Shown one piece after another: positions 16,791-26,529 of a stretch of 51,272 bases of DNA. The translations under genes and the position numbers were made by a program. The notes below the pieces were generated by a model that was not told the origin of the DNA, did no database searches, and saw nothing but the letters and a program-made list of their open reading frames with translations. Where the stretch lies: the IMG/VR virus record IMGVR_UViG_3300027721_000022, positions 1 to 51,272 of that record; one strand, given 5' to 3'. Each line of letters opens with the position of its first letter. The first letter of the stretch is position 1. The DNA is from a virus.

Positions 16791-17747
16791 TTAAGGACAT
16801 ATTCTAACTGAATACCATGCTGTATTCTCTGACCCTCCTGTAGATCTGATAGTAACTAAAGAGTTTACTAAGTAATCTGCTGTAGTGTACTTCCACCACA
16901 CAACCTGATCATATGTACGACCTCCTATAGTCATAGACGGTACAGTATATCCAGTATCACTTGTATACTCTGTCTGACGTGTAGGTACTGCTCCTTTATT
17001 TGTTCCTATAAACTGATCCACTGGTAGGTCTGGATCGTTTGGTAATGAATTAGAAGGAAGCGTTCCCCAAACGTTATCAAATGGGCCATAGTTTCCACCA
17101 TAAGTGCCTGTAGCTGATTGAGAAGTTGTAGCCTTCTTGTTTACTCCTCCATTTTGTGGTAACCCATGATAAATCTCTAGTTTATCAACCTGTCCAATAG
17201 GATCAAAAAGAAATACAATTACACCACCTGTTGAATTTAAGTTAACGTATTGATCACTTAATTCAAGTCCTCCAGCATCACCAGTTCCATCACAAGGAAC
17301 TATAACTATAGTTGTAAAGTTTAACTGATCCCCATATATAGTCTCTCCAAACACTATAGCGTAAGCCCTGACGTAGTAAGTGACTCCAGATGTCAGTCCA
17401 GTTGCATTTAATGAGTACACTCCCTGACCCCTTACAGTGTCTGTTATAACACTGTTTGCTGTAGTAGGGTTAGTACTTGTTCCGTAGACGAATCCTCTTA
17501 TGGCGTTTACATCACCTCCGTTGTTTATAAAGTCACCATTAAATGTTGCTGTGGTCTCTCCAACAGCAGTTATAGACACAGTGTCTACATTAGGACACGG
17601 CAAAAGATCTATAAGCATACCGTTTATTTGTTGTCTATAGTATGAGTCATATGAGTAAAATCCGTCTGGAGCTATATCTGTCAGTAACTCATCTAGGAAT
17701 ACTGATGTTGCGTTTGAAAAACTTGCTGAGTTTATATATACAATCAT
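16791..17747 (-). CDS. Tail protein with FN3/Ig-like domain
   Basis: A 318-residue protein. The first 50 residues may dock to the tail. Residues about 55-150 form a Bacteroidota-style FN3-like domain (TATFNGDFINNGGDVNAIRGFVYG to TGLTSGVTYYVRAYA), clearly related to the repeats in the 706-residue fibre at 37621. The last 165 residues are beta-rich with a Trp-containing end (YDQVVWWKYTTADYLVN) that may bind a ligand or another tail protein. Probable appendage or baseplate-like component. It lies between the 147- and 255-residue tail genes. Confidence 0.65.
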   Translation of the reverse strand: MIVYINSASFSNATSVFLDELLTDIAPDGFYSYDSYYRQQINGMLIDLLPCPNVDTVSITAVGETTATFNGDFINNGGDVNAIRGFVYGTSTNPTTANSVITDTVRGQGVYSLNATGLTSGVTYYVRAYAIVFGETIYGDQLNFTTIVIVPCDGTGDAGGLELSDQYVNLNSTGGVIVFLFDPIGQVDKLEIYHGLPQNGGVNKKATTSQSATGTYGGNYGPFDNVWGTLPSNSLPNDPDLPVDQFIGTNKGAVPTRQTEYTSDTGYTVPSMTIGGRTYDQVVWWKYTTADYLVNSLVTIRSTGGSENTAWYSVRICP

Positions 17748-17749
17748 AA

Positions 17750-18193
17750 TTAATAATCTAAAGAAACTACTTCTAAATGAAATCTTAAATTTTGTCCTAC
17801 ACTAGCTGTTTCTCTAATCCATATTTCAGCAGTTGTCGCTGAAATTACTCTAAAAACTGGACAAAGTATAAGATCATCATTAGCAGCATCAGCTCCCAAA
17901 CTTTGAATACTGATTCTTATAAAATAATTAGTATTTATCATTGAAGTAGCAAATGTAACTGTAACATAACTTCCACTACTTAAATAAGCTACTGCTGATA
18001 ATACATCTCCACCTACAGTTAACGGTCCTGTTGTTCCTCCTACCTCTAATCCTGTAAACCAACCTCTATTGGAAGGAATTGCAGCATTCATTATTGAAGA
18101 TTCAACATCTCTATGTTCTATTGCTGTAATACTTGTTCCAGACTCTAAGTTTGTATTTATTTTTGTTTGCAATAATTCTTTTCTTGTTGGCAT
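17750..18193 (-). CDS. Small tail or fibre-tip protein, 147 residues
   Basis: The N terminus is a short helix (PTRKELLQTKINTNLESG, then ITAIEHRDVESSIMNA) and the rest is beta-rich (GSYVTVTFATSMINTNYFIRISI, TAEIWIRETASVGQNLRFHLEV), like the receptor-binding or C1q-like end of small phage fibres. The gene is much more AT-rich than the genes around it, so it may have been exchanged recently, as host-range genes often are. Two bases separate it from the next gene. Function inferred. Confidence 0.6.
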   Translation of the reverse strand: MPTRKELLQTKINTNLESGTSITAIEHRDVESSIMNAAIPSNRGWFTGLEVGGTTGPLTVGGDVLSAVAYLSSGSYVTVTFATSMINTNYFIRISIQSLGADAANDDLILCPVFRVISATTAEIWIRETASVGQNLRFHLEVVSLDY

Positions 18194-18204
18194 TTTTTAT
18201 ATTT

Positions 18205-21200
18205 TTAAATTGTTACTGAATAATCTGTTGCTGAATAATCTAACATGGTATAGTCTGGTAAAATGCAATTACACGCATTAAATGAAGACAACTCGTCGTA
18301 ACATAGTTCTAATCCTGTGCTTATTGAATAGTCCCAAACTAGATATAGATACTGATATCCATATGGGTTATCGTATAAAAAGCTAGCCTCGTAGTTCCCA
18401 GTTGACGGGTTGAATATTGGAAGTGCTACATCTAATTCATTCTTCAATAAGTTAATCTCACTCTCTGAGTATGGATCTGGAGATACCAGATACTTAAAGT
18501 TATTATTATTAAAGACAAACGTATCTCCAGTAAGTTTATTAGAGCTCATCTTAACCGTACTTCCAAACGCAGGTATAACTCCAAACGAAGCCATCTCTGT
18601 GTCTGCATCGTATAGAGATACGGTATCGCTCTCCATTATTACGAAATCAGTATTAGTTGTGCTGGTATGAGGTCCAAGTGTCCAGTTATAGTTATTATGT
18701 ATGGTCTTTCCTATGTCATCAACAGAGTTTAAAACAACCCTAACTACTGTGATCTCTTCAGATGCTGCGCAATTAAATAGTATGCTATACGTAGCATTAA
18801 CAGGATCCATCTCTACCTCTATTATAGTTGGGTCTACTAGTGTCTTGCTAAATGTATACGATCCATTTCCAGTCATTGTCTCATTTATAACCACAGCCCC
18901 ATTATACCTAACAATTATATCAGAGCTTCCACTAGAGAAGTTATAGTCTATAATAACATCGCCAATTATACTTCCAACCTCAACATAAAAAAATAATGGA
19001 GTAGATGTATTTTGCTGAGATATTGTTGTTCCACAGTTGTACACTATTGGCTCTGACGGTAACTTATTATCACTAAGAGATAGTACGTACTCCTTCATAT
19101 ACGGGTCGTAACCTCCAATATTCTGGTAGCCAACCCTGTCCTTAAACTTGTTCCTAAACCAGCTGCTCATTCCAGTGTTAGATATAGGAATCAAATCCTC
19201 ACCCTTTAGATTAAGGACCACGTTCCTCTTAGTGTCTGTGAAGTATGAGTCGTACCCGTACACAACAAAGCTCTCTGGGTTGCTACTTATTCCGTACTCC
19301 TCTATCCTAGCTATCTGAGTTCCAAGAACCTCTGGCGTAGCTGTTATTGCTCCACCACCAGCTGCATCAGAAAGTAAGTTCTTACCAACTAACACATTTG
19401 AAACCTTATCCTCTTGAAGAACAAGTACATCTGTCTGCCTTGCGTGTAACACGTTAATTGGTCCGAACGACTTCTCACAGTCCTTCCAGTTTACAAGTGC
19501 AAGATTAAACTCATTAAGTTTGTTTATATTTGTCTCTGCGTTATATATACCACTGTATGTGATACCAGCGTACCTGTGAGCCTCCTTGAAGTCTTCCTGT
19601 GAAACAGCTGTAACCCTGCTACCTAAGTAGAACGGAACCCCTGTTAGTGCATCGTTTATCTTATAACTCTCTACACCGTTGTTAAACATGAAGCAGTTAA
19701 AGAAATCTAGGTCTATTATAGCAGGTTGTGAATCTGTCTGGTTCTGGTCATTATCTCTATTTCCACTCATGTGGTACCCATCAACTATATCAAAGCTCTG
19801 ACTATTCTCATAGTATATCTCCCCATTAGATGGTTCTGGTTGTGTCTCAAATATTAAAGAACCAGACCCTGTCTGTACGATTATATCTAATGTAACCCTA
19901 GAACGTGTAGAACCACAGTTAGGATAACCAGATGTTCCCATAAATCTAAGCCTTCCCTGTTCATAATCTTCACCATATTTGTTTATAGAAGAAGCACCAG
20001 AAGCTGCATTCTCAGCTTGAAAGAAAAAATTATTTACAAACTCTCCATAAAGAGGTCCCATATTTACATTGTAATCTTTAAACGTAGTTGATACAGTGGC
20101 AGGAGGGCTAATAGGTCCTTCATTTCCACCTTGTATTCCATCGTTTAAGTCAGGACCTTCTGCGTTAAACCAATCAAACATATTATCATAATTATTCGCT
20201 GATACAAATGTTTTGCTGTAGTCATAAGAATAAGAATTACATTTATTCCCCCTTCTTCTTCTATATATTCCAACCTTAAATGTTATCTGAGAACCTACTG
20301 GAACCTTGAATGGTCTGTACTGTCTATTATTTTGATTAATTGTATCTCCTTCAATATACTCTGGATTTAACTCATCAAAGTAGTATGGAACATAAGAAGA
20401 TTCTGTTACAGAACCATTCCATCTGAATGAATCAGGATCATACTCTGCAGAAAAATCTGAAGGTCTAAGTTTCATATATAAACCAGCTGGTTCTAATATT
20501 TCTTCATCTCTTTCATTTTTATTTCCTTTTATAAAATTTGCACCCTGTGTAACTAGTTCAAGAACAGTTGCCTCTACTAAATTAGAAACAATTCCATTTG
20601 TATCTTTTTTTACTATTAGTGTCTGATTTTCAGATACCTTCTGTCTATTTTGCCCCTCTAATTTAAACCATGTATTATTAGCATTATCATTAAAGAACAG
20701 GTTTGTATATACTGTCTCATAAGAAGACACAGACTGCTTTAGAACAAACTTATATTTTTTAGCCCAAACTGGAGGTAAACTATTTAGAGTTACCCTAATA
20801 TTATTTGAACTTCCTGAATACTCAGGATCTATAAATACAGTATTATTCACATCTACAAGTGCCGTAGAACTCCTTAGATACTCATCCATATAAACTATAG
20901 CAACCTCATAATCTCTATTACTATGTAAACTCTTCTTGGCACCTAACTCGCTAAAATATACATCTGTAATTGAGTTCTTAAAGTACTGATACGCATATAA
21001 AAAAGTCCCAGGAGTACCTGGATTTTCTGTTCTAAACTTAACAGCAGGACACTGTAGTCCAATTATATTGCTACCTGGAAAAGAAGTTATTAAGAAAGAT
21101 CCATCTATACTAAATACTCCACTATCTATATCGTTCCATATACCATATGTTCCGTCAGCCTGTTTTGAAACCTTGTCTGCGTTATATATGTCTGTTAAAG

Positions 21201-22620
21201 AACTTCCAGTTGTTGCTTGTGCATACGGCTTGTGTGTTGATACAGCATCTACGAACTCTTGACTTGTAGCCATCTGAAATACTGTGTCGTAGTCCTTCTC
21301 TAATAAAAAATAAAATGGATACGAAAAATTATTTGAAGCTCCAGGACCTGGAGAGTCTGGCGTATTGTCAAACGCAGAGTTTCCAGAGTATGAGTCGTGT
21401 ACAATATTAAAGTCTATACTTAATACCCATCCCTTCTTTAATTTAAGTCCAGTTAAGTCTATGTTTATATTTGAATCAACTACAGTTTTAATTATATCTA
21501 TTGTATATGCTTTTCCACTAGTATAATCAACAGAAAGTGCACTGTCTTCTACATCAGAACTTATAACCTCTAAAGAGTAATCAATCTCTCCTACATCATA
21601 CCCATCCACATAGTTCCCGTACATTATTCTATTTCCAATAGATGTCTGAGCCTTTGCAATTCTAGGCACGTTGTCGTACAATCTAAGCAGCTCACTCTCT
21701 GTAAGAGTTGTGTATATCTTTCTATTTGTAAATACTAATGACATTGGTATATTATTAAACCACTGCTCTTTATTCTTATCAAACTTTTCTATTATATTTA
21801 CAATGTTTGAGTCAGATAACTTAAAACATATGTCAACTCCTACTACTTGTTTAGGTCCAGTATTAAATTCTACCTTTACTGAATTAAAAGAGTTTCTCAT
21901 TCCTATGTTTTCAAAACTAGTATAGTCTAGCTTAAACTCTCCTGGTTCAAATGCTATATCTGCAAACTGAGATAGCGCACTATACTCTCCATCAAGGTAT
22001 CTGTATCTATAAGAAAATGAAATAAATTTATCTAGAATATAGTTCTCCTCTCCTGGAGAATTGTATAAAGAAATTTTTGGAGAGTTCATAGGAGGAGCAA
22101 CTATTACAGATATGTCACTCTCATCAAATGTAGTATAACTGCTATTTACATTAATTCTCCTTGGAGGGTTTAGGTTGTCCGTCCAAAATAATAAGTCGTC
22201 AATCTTATTTATACCGTTTATAAGGTAATCCTTATCGAATTTTAAAATAGGATTTAATGACAAAGATACTAGGTGATTTGTTGTAACACCAAAAAATACA
22301 TTATACGAGAGTACAAGGTCGGCATCAGTAGATGTTACAAACCAGTATATAGTCTCATTAGCACTATCCTCATACGCTCCTATACACTTTGCGTCACTAC
22401 TTACGTACTGTATGTCTGTTAACGAAGTGTTTCCCTTTGAGTTCTCTATAGCACCAATACTGCCAAGATCTGAGTTACTTGACGCACCTAGTTCTGTAGA
22501 TCCGATCCTTATGTTTAGTGCATCTATGTACTCACCATCCTTTATGAATCTCTCGTCAAGGTCCTTGTTCATTCTTCCAGCGTAGAACAATGCCTCAGCT
22601 GTATTTAGTCCATCTGCCAT
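18205..22620 (-). CDS. Large tail structural protein, 1471 residues
   Basis: The largest tail protein. The N terminus (GLNTAEALFYAGRMNKDLDERFIKDGEYIDALNIRIG) is a hallmark of a very large protein in tails of Bacteroidota podoviruses, including crAss-like phages, where it forms much of the tail barrel. The body is beta-rich with many Tyr/Asn-rich strands and no transmembrane segment. There is a run of Cys near the C terminus (CYDELSSFNACNCILPD). Composition shifts to AT-rich in the middle (about 20000-20900). It follows the two connector genes and precedes the FN3-like protein. The role is from family resemblance. Confidence 0.75.
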   Translation of the reverse strand: MADGLNTAEALFYAGRMNKDLDERFIKDGEYIDALNIRIGSTELGASSNSDLGSIGAIENSKGNTSLTDIQYVSSDAKCIGAYEDSANETIYWFVTSTDADLVLSYNVFFGVTTNHLVSLSLNPILKFDKDYLINGINKIDDLLFWTDNLNPPRRINVNSSYTTFDESDISVIVAPPMNSPKISLYNSPGEENYILDKFISFSYRYRYLDGEYSALSQFADIAFEPGEFKLDYTSFENIGMRNSFNSVKVEFNTGPKQVVGVDICFKLSDSNIVNIIEKFDKNKEQWFNNIPMSLVFTNRKIYTTLTESELLRLYDNVPRIAKAQTSIGNRIMYGNYVDGYDVGEIDYSLEVISSDVEDSALSVDYTSGKAYTIDIIKTVVDSNINIDLTGLKLKKGWVLSIDFNIVHDSYSGNSAFDNTPDSPGPGASNNFSYPFYFLLEKDYDTVFQMATSQEFVDAVSTHKPYAQATTGSSLTDIYNADKVSKQADGTYGIWNDIDSGVFSIDGSFLITSFPGSNIIGLQCPAVKFRTENPGTPGTFLYAYQYFKNSITDVYFSELGAKKSLHSNRDYEVAIVYMDEYLRSSTALVDVNNTVFIDPEYSGSSNNIRVTLNSLPPVWAKKYKFVLKQSVSSYETVYTNLFFNDNANNTWFKLEGQNRQKVSENQTLIVKKDTNGIVSNLVEATVLELVTQGANFIKGNKNERDEEILEPAGLYMKLRPSDFSAEYDPDSFRWNGSVTESSYVPYYFDELNPEYIEGDTINQNNRQYRPFKVPVGSQITFKVGIYRRRRGNKCNSYSYDYSKTFVSANNYDNMFDWFNAEGPDLNDGIQGGNEGPISPPATVSTTFKDYNVNMGPLYGEFVNNFFFQAENAASGASSINKYGEDYEQGRLRFMGTSGYPNCGSTRSRVTLDIIVQTGSGSLIFETQPEPSNGEIYYENSQSFDIVDGYHMSGNRDNDQNQTDSQPAIIDLDFFNCFMFNNGVESYKINDALTGVPFYLGSRVTAVSQEDFKEAHRYAGITYSGIYNAETNINKLNEFNLALVNWKDCEKSFGPINVLHARQTDVLVLQEDKVSNVLVGKNLLSDAAGGGAITATPEVLGTQIARIEEYGISSNPESFVVYGYDSYFTDTKRNVVLNLKGEDLIPISNTGMSSWFRNKFKDRVGYQNIGGYDPYMKEYVLSLSDNKLPSEPIVYNCGTTISQQNTSTPLFFYVEVGSIIGDVIIDYNFSSGSSDIIVRYNGAVVINETMTGNGSYTFSKTLVDPTIIEVEMDPVNATYSILFNCAASEEITVVRVVLNSVDDIGKTIHNNYNWTLGPHTSTTNTDFVIMESDTVSLYDADTEMASFGVIPAFGSTVKMSSNKLTGDTFVFNNNNFKYLVSPDPYSESEINLLKNELDVALPIFNPSTGNYEASFLYDNPYGYQYLYLVWDYSISTGLELCYDELSSFNACNCILPDYTMLDYSATDYSVTI

Positions 22621-22622
22621 AC

Positions 22623-23540
22623 CTATTTAATCCATTTATCTTTACCTCTCATGTTCATAAGAAGTCTCCCTGGGTGAATGTTTCCGAGTCTTATTCTGGT
22701 ATTCCTTAGTATTGCTGTTCTTTCTTTTTTGGCTCTCTGTACAACGTACTCCTGAACACCTAGCTTAGATGACAGTATCTGGTACTTTATGTGAGCGTAC
22801 AGAAACTCCTCGGCCATCTTGTTTATGCTTATTTTTGAGTCGTCTCCCTCTTCCATTCCATCTGACACGTACTCAAGTATACAAAGCTCTCCAGCCATTC
22901 CAGATCCAAAGTTTATAACTCCAGACTTCTTGTCTATTCTATATGTAGGATTTATATTAGCAGTCTCAGTGTTAAGACCAAACCTAGACCCTATTGGGTA
23001 GTCGAAGTACCACATCCCGTTGTAGTTGAACCCCTCTCTTCCACTGAATGGACCAGATCCTGGGTACATTGTTCTCTGTTGGTTTGTAATCCTATCATTA
23101 TCCATTATAGAGGTTCCCTCTAAGACATCTCCATCCTCATCAAATAATATCCTGCAGTTGTTATCCTGAAGGTAACTGTTGCTATAGTTTGTCTGAATGT
23201 TCTCTGTGAGTGGACGAAGAACACCGTCCTTGTATAATGATATCCTTACGTAGTTTACATAGTTGTCTGGCAGAACGAACTTAAGGTCATCACATATGCT
23301 TATCTCAAGAACCTTTATCTCTTTAAGTGCGTCGTAGTTTACCTCCTGTATTCCTCTTTTTGCATGAAACAATACATTGTACCTAGATATGTTATTAATT
23401 AACTTATCATTTCCGACGTACATCAGCATAAAGTTATTCACAATATCATCCAATGATGTGTACTGATACGAACCCCAGTTCTCACCTTCTGGATTTCCTC
23501 CAGAGTTCTCATAGTATTGATACCCAGTTAAGTATGCCAT
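22623..23540 (-). CDS. Head-tail connector or ring protein, 305 residues
   Basis: The start AYLTGYQYYENSGGNPEGENWGSYQYTSLDDIVNNFMLMYVGNDKLI and the central strand ICDDLKFVLPDNYVNYVRISLY recur in connector-region proteins of Bacteroidota phages. The C-terminal part is basic and helical (MAEEFLYAHIKYQILSSKLGV, RAKKERTAILRNTRIRL). Its place between the 227-residue adaptor-like gene and the long tail protein supports a head-tail ring protein. Two bases lie between it and each neighbour. No enzymatic motif. Confidence 0.65.
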   Translation of the reverse strand: MAYLTGYQYYENSGGNPEGENWGSYQYTSLDDIVNNFMLMYVGNDKLINNISRYNVLFHAKRGIQEVNYDALKEIKVLEISICDDLKFVLPDNYVNYVRISLYKDGVLRPLTENIQTNYSNSYLQDNNCRILFDEDGDVLEGTSIMDNDRITNQQRTMYPGSGPFSGREGFNYNGMWYFDYPIGSRFGLNTETANINPTYRIDKKSGVINFGSGMAGELCILEYVSDGMEEGDDSKISINKMAEEFLYAHIKYQILSSKLGVQEYVVQRAKKERTAILRNTRIRLGNIHPGRLLMNMRGKDKWIK

Positions 23541-23542
23541 TA

Positions 23543-24226
23543 TTACCCCTGTATTTGTTTATTACTATTCTGCTCATTAGTACCAAACTGGTACACATCT
23601 CCCTCTCTTATAGACAGACCAGCGTACTTAAGTATCTTAGCTACTATTAATGGCTCATCTGTAGACGGAAGCTCGAAGTCCTGGTAGTCATTATTTTGAT
23701 TAAATACAGGAGATCCGTTAACCATTATATATGTCCACTTTGGATCCTTTGGAATCCTTATGTACTGAGACTTAACATTGTCTATAATTGTGTCTGGATA
23801 GACAGTTATATTGTTACCCTCCTGAGTATACACTGGGTATAACTTAGATGGAGACGTAAGGTTTGAAGATAAAAGGTTTAGAACCTTGTCGTGTGATATC
23901 CTATCTATCTCCTTAGAACCGTATCTAATTGTGTTTACGTAGTAGTAGTCACTAGGTAGCTCGAATAAATCTGAATCATAGGCAAGAGTAGCTGTTGAAG
24001 AGAGGCTGTCTATAACCTCCTCAGCAAGTTTAACCATGTCTGCATATCCAGTCCCAGACTGTCTATTGTTCATCTTATTTATCCAGGTGTTGTACTGGTA
24101 AAAATAATCTTCAAATATATCTATCTGTGCCTGCTTAGCAAATAAATTAAAGTCATCTGGCGTTATATAACCAAAGTTATTCTTGTTTACAGCAGACAGC
24201 ACAGTACTTCTAACTGAGTCTATCAT
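23543..24226 (-). CDS. Head-tail adaptor-like protein, 227 residues
   Basis: A helical N-terminal half (IDSVRSTVLSAVNKNNFGYITPDDFNLFAKQAQIDIFEDYFYQYNTWI) followed by a beta-rich part (SKLYPVYTQEGNNITVYPDTI, YIRIPKDPKWTYI). The pattern is that of adaptor or ring proteins that bind the portal in these phages. It is the first gene after a terminator and promoter pair (24243-24283), so it begins the tail transcript that continues to the 1471-residue protein. Confidence 0.65.
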   Translation of the reverse strand: MIDSVRSTVLSAVNKNNFGYITPDDFNLFAKQAQIDIFEDYFYQYNTWINKMNNRQSGTGYADMVKLAEEVIDSLSSTATLAYDSDLFELPSDYYYVNTIRYGSKEIDRISHDKVLNLLSSNLTSPSKLYPVYTQEGNNITVYPDTIIDNVKSQYIRIPKDPKWTYIMVNGSPVFNQNNDYQDFELPSTDEPLIVAKILKYAGLSIREGDVYQFGTNEQNSNKQIQG

Positions 24227-24242
24227 TATTAAAAACTTTTTA

Positions 24243-24250
24243 CAAAGATA
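24243..24250 (-). promoter_or_regulatory. Promoter for the tail operon
   Basis: The minus strand reads TATCTTTG here, an exact match to TAnnTTTG, 17 bases before the ATG at 24226. The U-tract of the preceding terminator ends TTG just upstream and overlaps where a -33 element would lie. It would drive the adaptor, connector and tail genes. Confidence 0.8.
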
Positions 24251-24252
24251 AC

Positions 24253-24283
24253 AAAAAAAAACACCCCTTATTTTGGAGTGTTT
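24253..24283 (-). terminator. Rho-independent terminator after the 246-residue gene
   Basis: On the minus strand, a 9-bp stem AAACACTCC with GGGGTGTTT (one G-U pair, seven-base loop) is followed by an eight-base U-tract. It ends the capsid transcript a few bases before the tail promoter. Confidence 0.85.
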
Positions 24284-24291
24284 AATTTGAA

Positions 24292-25032
24292 TTACTTGAT
24301 GTTATTCTCTAGTAACTTTAAGACCTCAATCCCTTCGTCTGTCTGAAGGTATGATGCCAGTATGTAGTTCTTATCCTCTCCATAAGGAACGGTAAGTATC
24401 TTCTTCTTGTTTTGTGGTAAGTTAAAGTAGATGTCTCTGTCCTTATTCTTCATAACAATTATATTGTACTCAAAGAACTTAGCGCAGGTATTCTGTAACT
24501 TTAACATAGGGTCATTAAGCATATTTAAGAAGTCTGTTGGGTACGATTTAGCGTAAACAAATACGTCCCTCTTAAGCTCTGCTGTAGACATCTTCTCAAT
24601 GTTTGCTCCTAATAACACTCTAGATACTGCCTCTAGCATCTCTATGTTTAATTCTCTAGCTGCTAATAAAGCGTCTAGTTCTGCATTAAAGTATTCGATA
24701 TCGCTTGCGGCATTCTTCTCATTGTTTACCTCTTCGAATACATCTCCATATCCTGGATGTAGAGATAAGAAGTGCTGTAGAACTGGATTTGTTTTAGGAA
24801 CAACTAGTGCCCCATCAACAAAAACAATCGGCTCTAGTATAGAGTTTCCGTCCTGTTCTTCCTCGAATGGTGATTTTTGATTTACGGCATAACGTAATGC
24901 CCTGTTTGATGTTCCATCGAAGTGAAGTAGAGGTGCTCTACGTGTATTCCTTGATGACAACATGTAAGTAAGTGGAGTTGAGTCTCCCTTTAGAATGTAG
25001 ATCTTATCTACTGATACTGCTTGATTTTTCAT
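24292..25032 (-). CDS. Capsid-associated protein of unknown role, 246 residues
   Basis: The protein begins KNQAVSVDKIYILKGDSTPLTYMLSSRNTRRAPLLHFD, with a beta-rich N-terminal region, then a helical region (DIEYFNAELDALLAARELNIEMLEAV, STAELKRDVFVYAKS), and ends IEVLKLLENNIK. It lies directly downstream of the major capsid gene but behind a terminator at 25060, so it is probably made at a lower level. It might be a minor head protein or decoration. No catalytic motif seen and no family named. Confidence 0.6.
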   Translation of the reverse strand: MKNQAVSVDKIYILKGDSTPLTYMLSSRNTRRAPLLHFDGTSNRALRYAVNQKSPFEEEQDGNSILEPIVFVDGALVVPKTNPVLQHFLSLHPGYGDVFEEVNNEKNAASDIEYFNAELDALLAARELNIEMLEAVSRVLLGANIEKMSTAELKRDVFVYAKSYPTDFLNMLNDPMLKLQNTCAKFFEYNIIVMKNKDRDIYFNLPQNKKKILTVPYGEDKNYILASYLQTDEGIEVLKLLENNIK

Positions 25033-25059
25033 TTGATGTGATTTAATTTATTAAAAAGA

Positions 25060-25080
25060 ACACGGCGATAATCGCCGTGT
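25060..25080 (-). terminator. Terminator after the major capsid gene
   Basis: A 9-bp perfect stem, ACACGGCGA with TCGCCGTGT, and a three-base loop. On the minus strand it is followed by TTCTTTTTAATA. It lies right after the capsid gene and before the 246-residue gene. It may be leaky, since no promoter was seen for the gene behind it. Confidence 0.8.
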
Positions 25081-25096
25081 CCAATATTAAGGTATT

Positions 25097-26518
25097 CTAG
25101 TTTGTGAACAAGAAGAAGTTATTAGCTCCTAATGTACATAAAGCTCTCTCAGATAAGAAGTGAACCTCCATTGCATCTAAGCTAGAGTTTTGTGCTCCAC
25201 CTGCAGAACCTGTGATCCAAGTCTTGTAACGTCTGTCTTCTGTCTCAGAAGCTCTGTAACGTACGTGTAAGAATGGACGTTTAGCGTTTTTACCAAGAAC
25301 CTGATCGTATACTGTAGTAGATCCAGCTGGAACTAATACACCATTGATAGCACCACCAACGATACCACCTCTAAGGGCTGCATCATTTAAGTACTTCCAG
25401 TCAGTCTTGTAGAAGTCATAACCTCTACGGAAACCTGTGAACCCTAAGTTCAATGCCATCTCCTTGTCGTTATCAAACAAACCATAAGATGTACCACCTG
25501 CTCCGTAAGAGTTTTGAGCTGCTAACATATCGTCAATATCGAAAGAGAACTGACGGTTGATGAACAATACGTTCTCTTCGATAGCACCTTGCTTGTCAAG
25601 TCTCTTGATGATCTCATCAAAGTCAGACAATGCAGTTGGGTTACCACCACTGAATACGTTACCTCTGTTTCCAATAACGTAGAACATACCCTCAGACCCT
25701 TTGTTTCCTACAGCAGTAGTAGCAATAGCTCCAGAAGCTGCCTCAGCAGGAACTGCCTCGATCATAGACATCTCTAAGTAATCCTCGAAACGTAAACGAG
25801 TTTCGTGCTCTGATTTAATGTACCACAAGAATCCTGTAGCTCCATTCTCAGTTGTAACCTCAATCCATCCAATCTGAGCCATGTCAGATCCAGTAACAGC
25901 GTACTTCTCTTTGATGATGATTGGGTTGTTAGAGAAGATAGAGTCAGAAGCCTCAACAGACTCAACCATACCTTGTGTTCCTTTTCTGAACTCAGAACCG
26001 TATACAAAACAACTTACAGTATCTGTAGCTGCAAATGTTTGTCCTGCAGCAGCGTAGTATGCAACATCAAATGTGTTAGCACCAGAAGCAACAGCTGTGA
26101 TGATACCCTTGTTTGATTTTGAAGACGCGTTGTCAGAGATCAATACTGTTTGTCCAACTTTAAACGCAATTCTAGCAGTACCAGAAAGGTTAGAAGATGG
26201 GATCAATGTGTCAGAAACTGTGATTGTTGCAGTATCAGCTCCAGCTGCTGCTCCAGATGCACAGTTTACGTACTTAGTGTGTAGACGCCCTTGTTCAGCC
26301 CACTTGATAAGGTCTGATGTAGATGGCATCTCAGCTCCAACAGCTCTTAAGAAAGATGCTACTGAGCGATTTCCATATCGTTCGAACTCTTTCTCGTAAG
26401 TATCAGGAAGATACTGGTTCAAGAAGTTGAAGTCCGTGATGTAATTTGTTGCAAGAGTTTGTCTCGTTGCGCTTGGTTGTAATGCGAACCCTGGGGTACT
26501 TGCTACTTGTGCTGGCAT
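25097..26518 (-). CDS. Major capsid protein
   Basis: A 473-residue protein with the N-terminal signature TDFNFLNQYLPDTYEKEFERYGNRSVASFLRAVGAEMPSTSDLIKW and EQGRLH, as in HK97-fold major capsid proteins of Bacteroidota podoviruses. A Gly/Ala-rich insertion with an Ig-like or beta character follows (about 85-170), then the helix-strand core with SEHETRLRFEDYLEMSMIEAVPAE. The end has HVRYRASETEDRRYKTWITGSAGG. It follows the candidate scaffold gene and precedes a strong terminator, an arrangement suited to high expression. Its codons are plain and host-like compared with neighbouring genes, which also suggests strong translation. Confidence 0.85.
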   Translation of the reverse strand: MPAQVASTPGFALQPSATRQTLATNYITDFNFLNQYLPDTYEKEFERYGNRSVASFLRAVGAEMPSTSDLIKWAEQGRLHTKYVNCASGAAAGADTATITVSDTLIPSSNLSGTARIAFKVGQTVLISDNASSKSNKGIITAVASGANTFDVAYYAAAGQTFAATDTVSCFVYGSEFRKGTQGMVESVEASDSIFSNNPIIIKEKYAVTGSDMAQIGWIEVTTENGATGFLWYIKSEHETRLRFEDYLEMSMIEAVPAEAASGAIATTAVGNKGSEGMFYVIGNRGNVFSGGNPTALSDFDEIIKRLDKQGAIEENVLFINRQFSFDIDDMLAAQNSYGAGGTSYGLFDNDKEMALNLGFTGFRRGYDFYKTDWKYLNDAALRGGIVGGAINGVLVPAGSTTVYDQVLGKNAKRPFLHVRYRASETEDRRYKTWITGSAGGAQNSSLDAMEVHFLSERALCTLGANNFFLFTN

Positions 26519-26529
26519 GTTTTTGTGTT

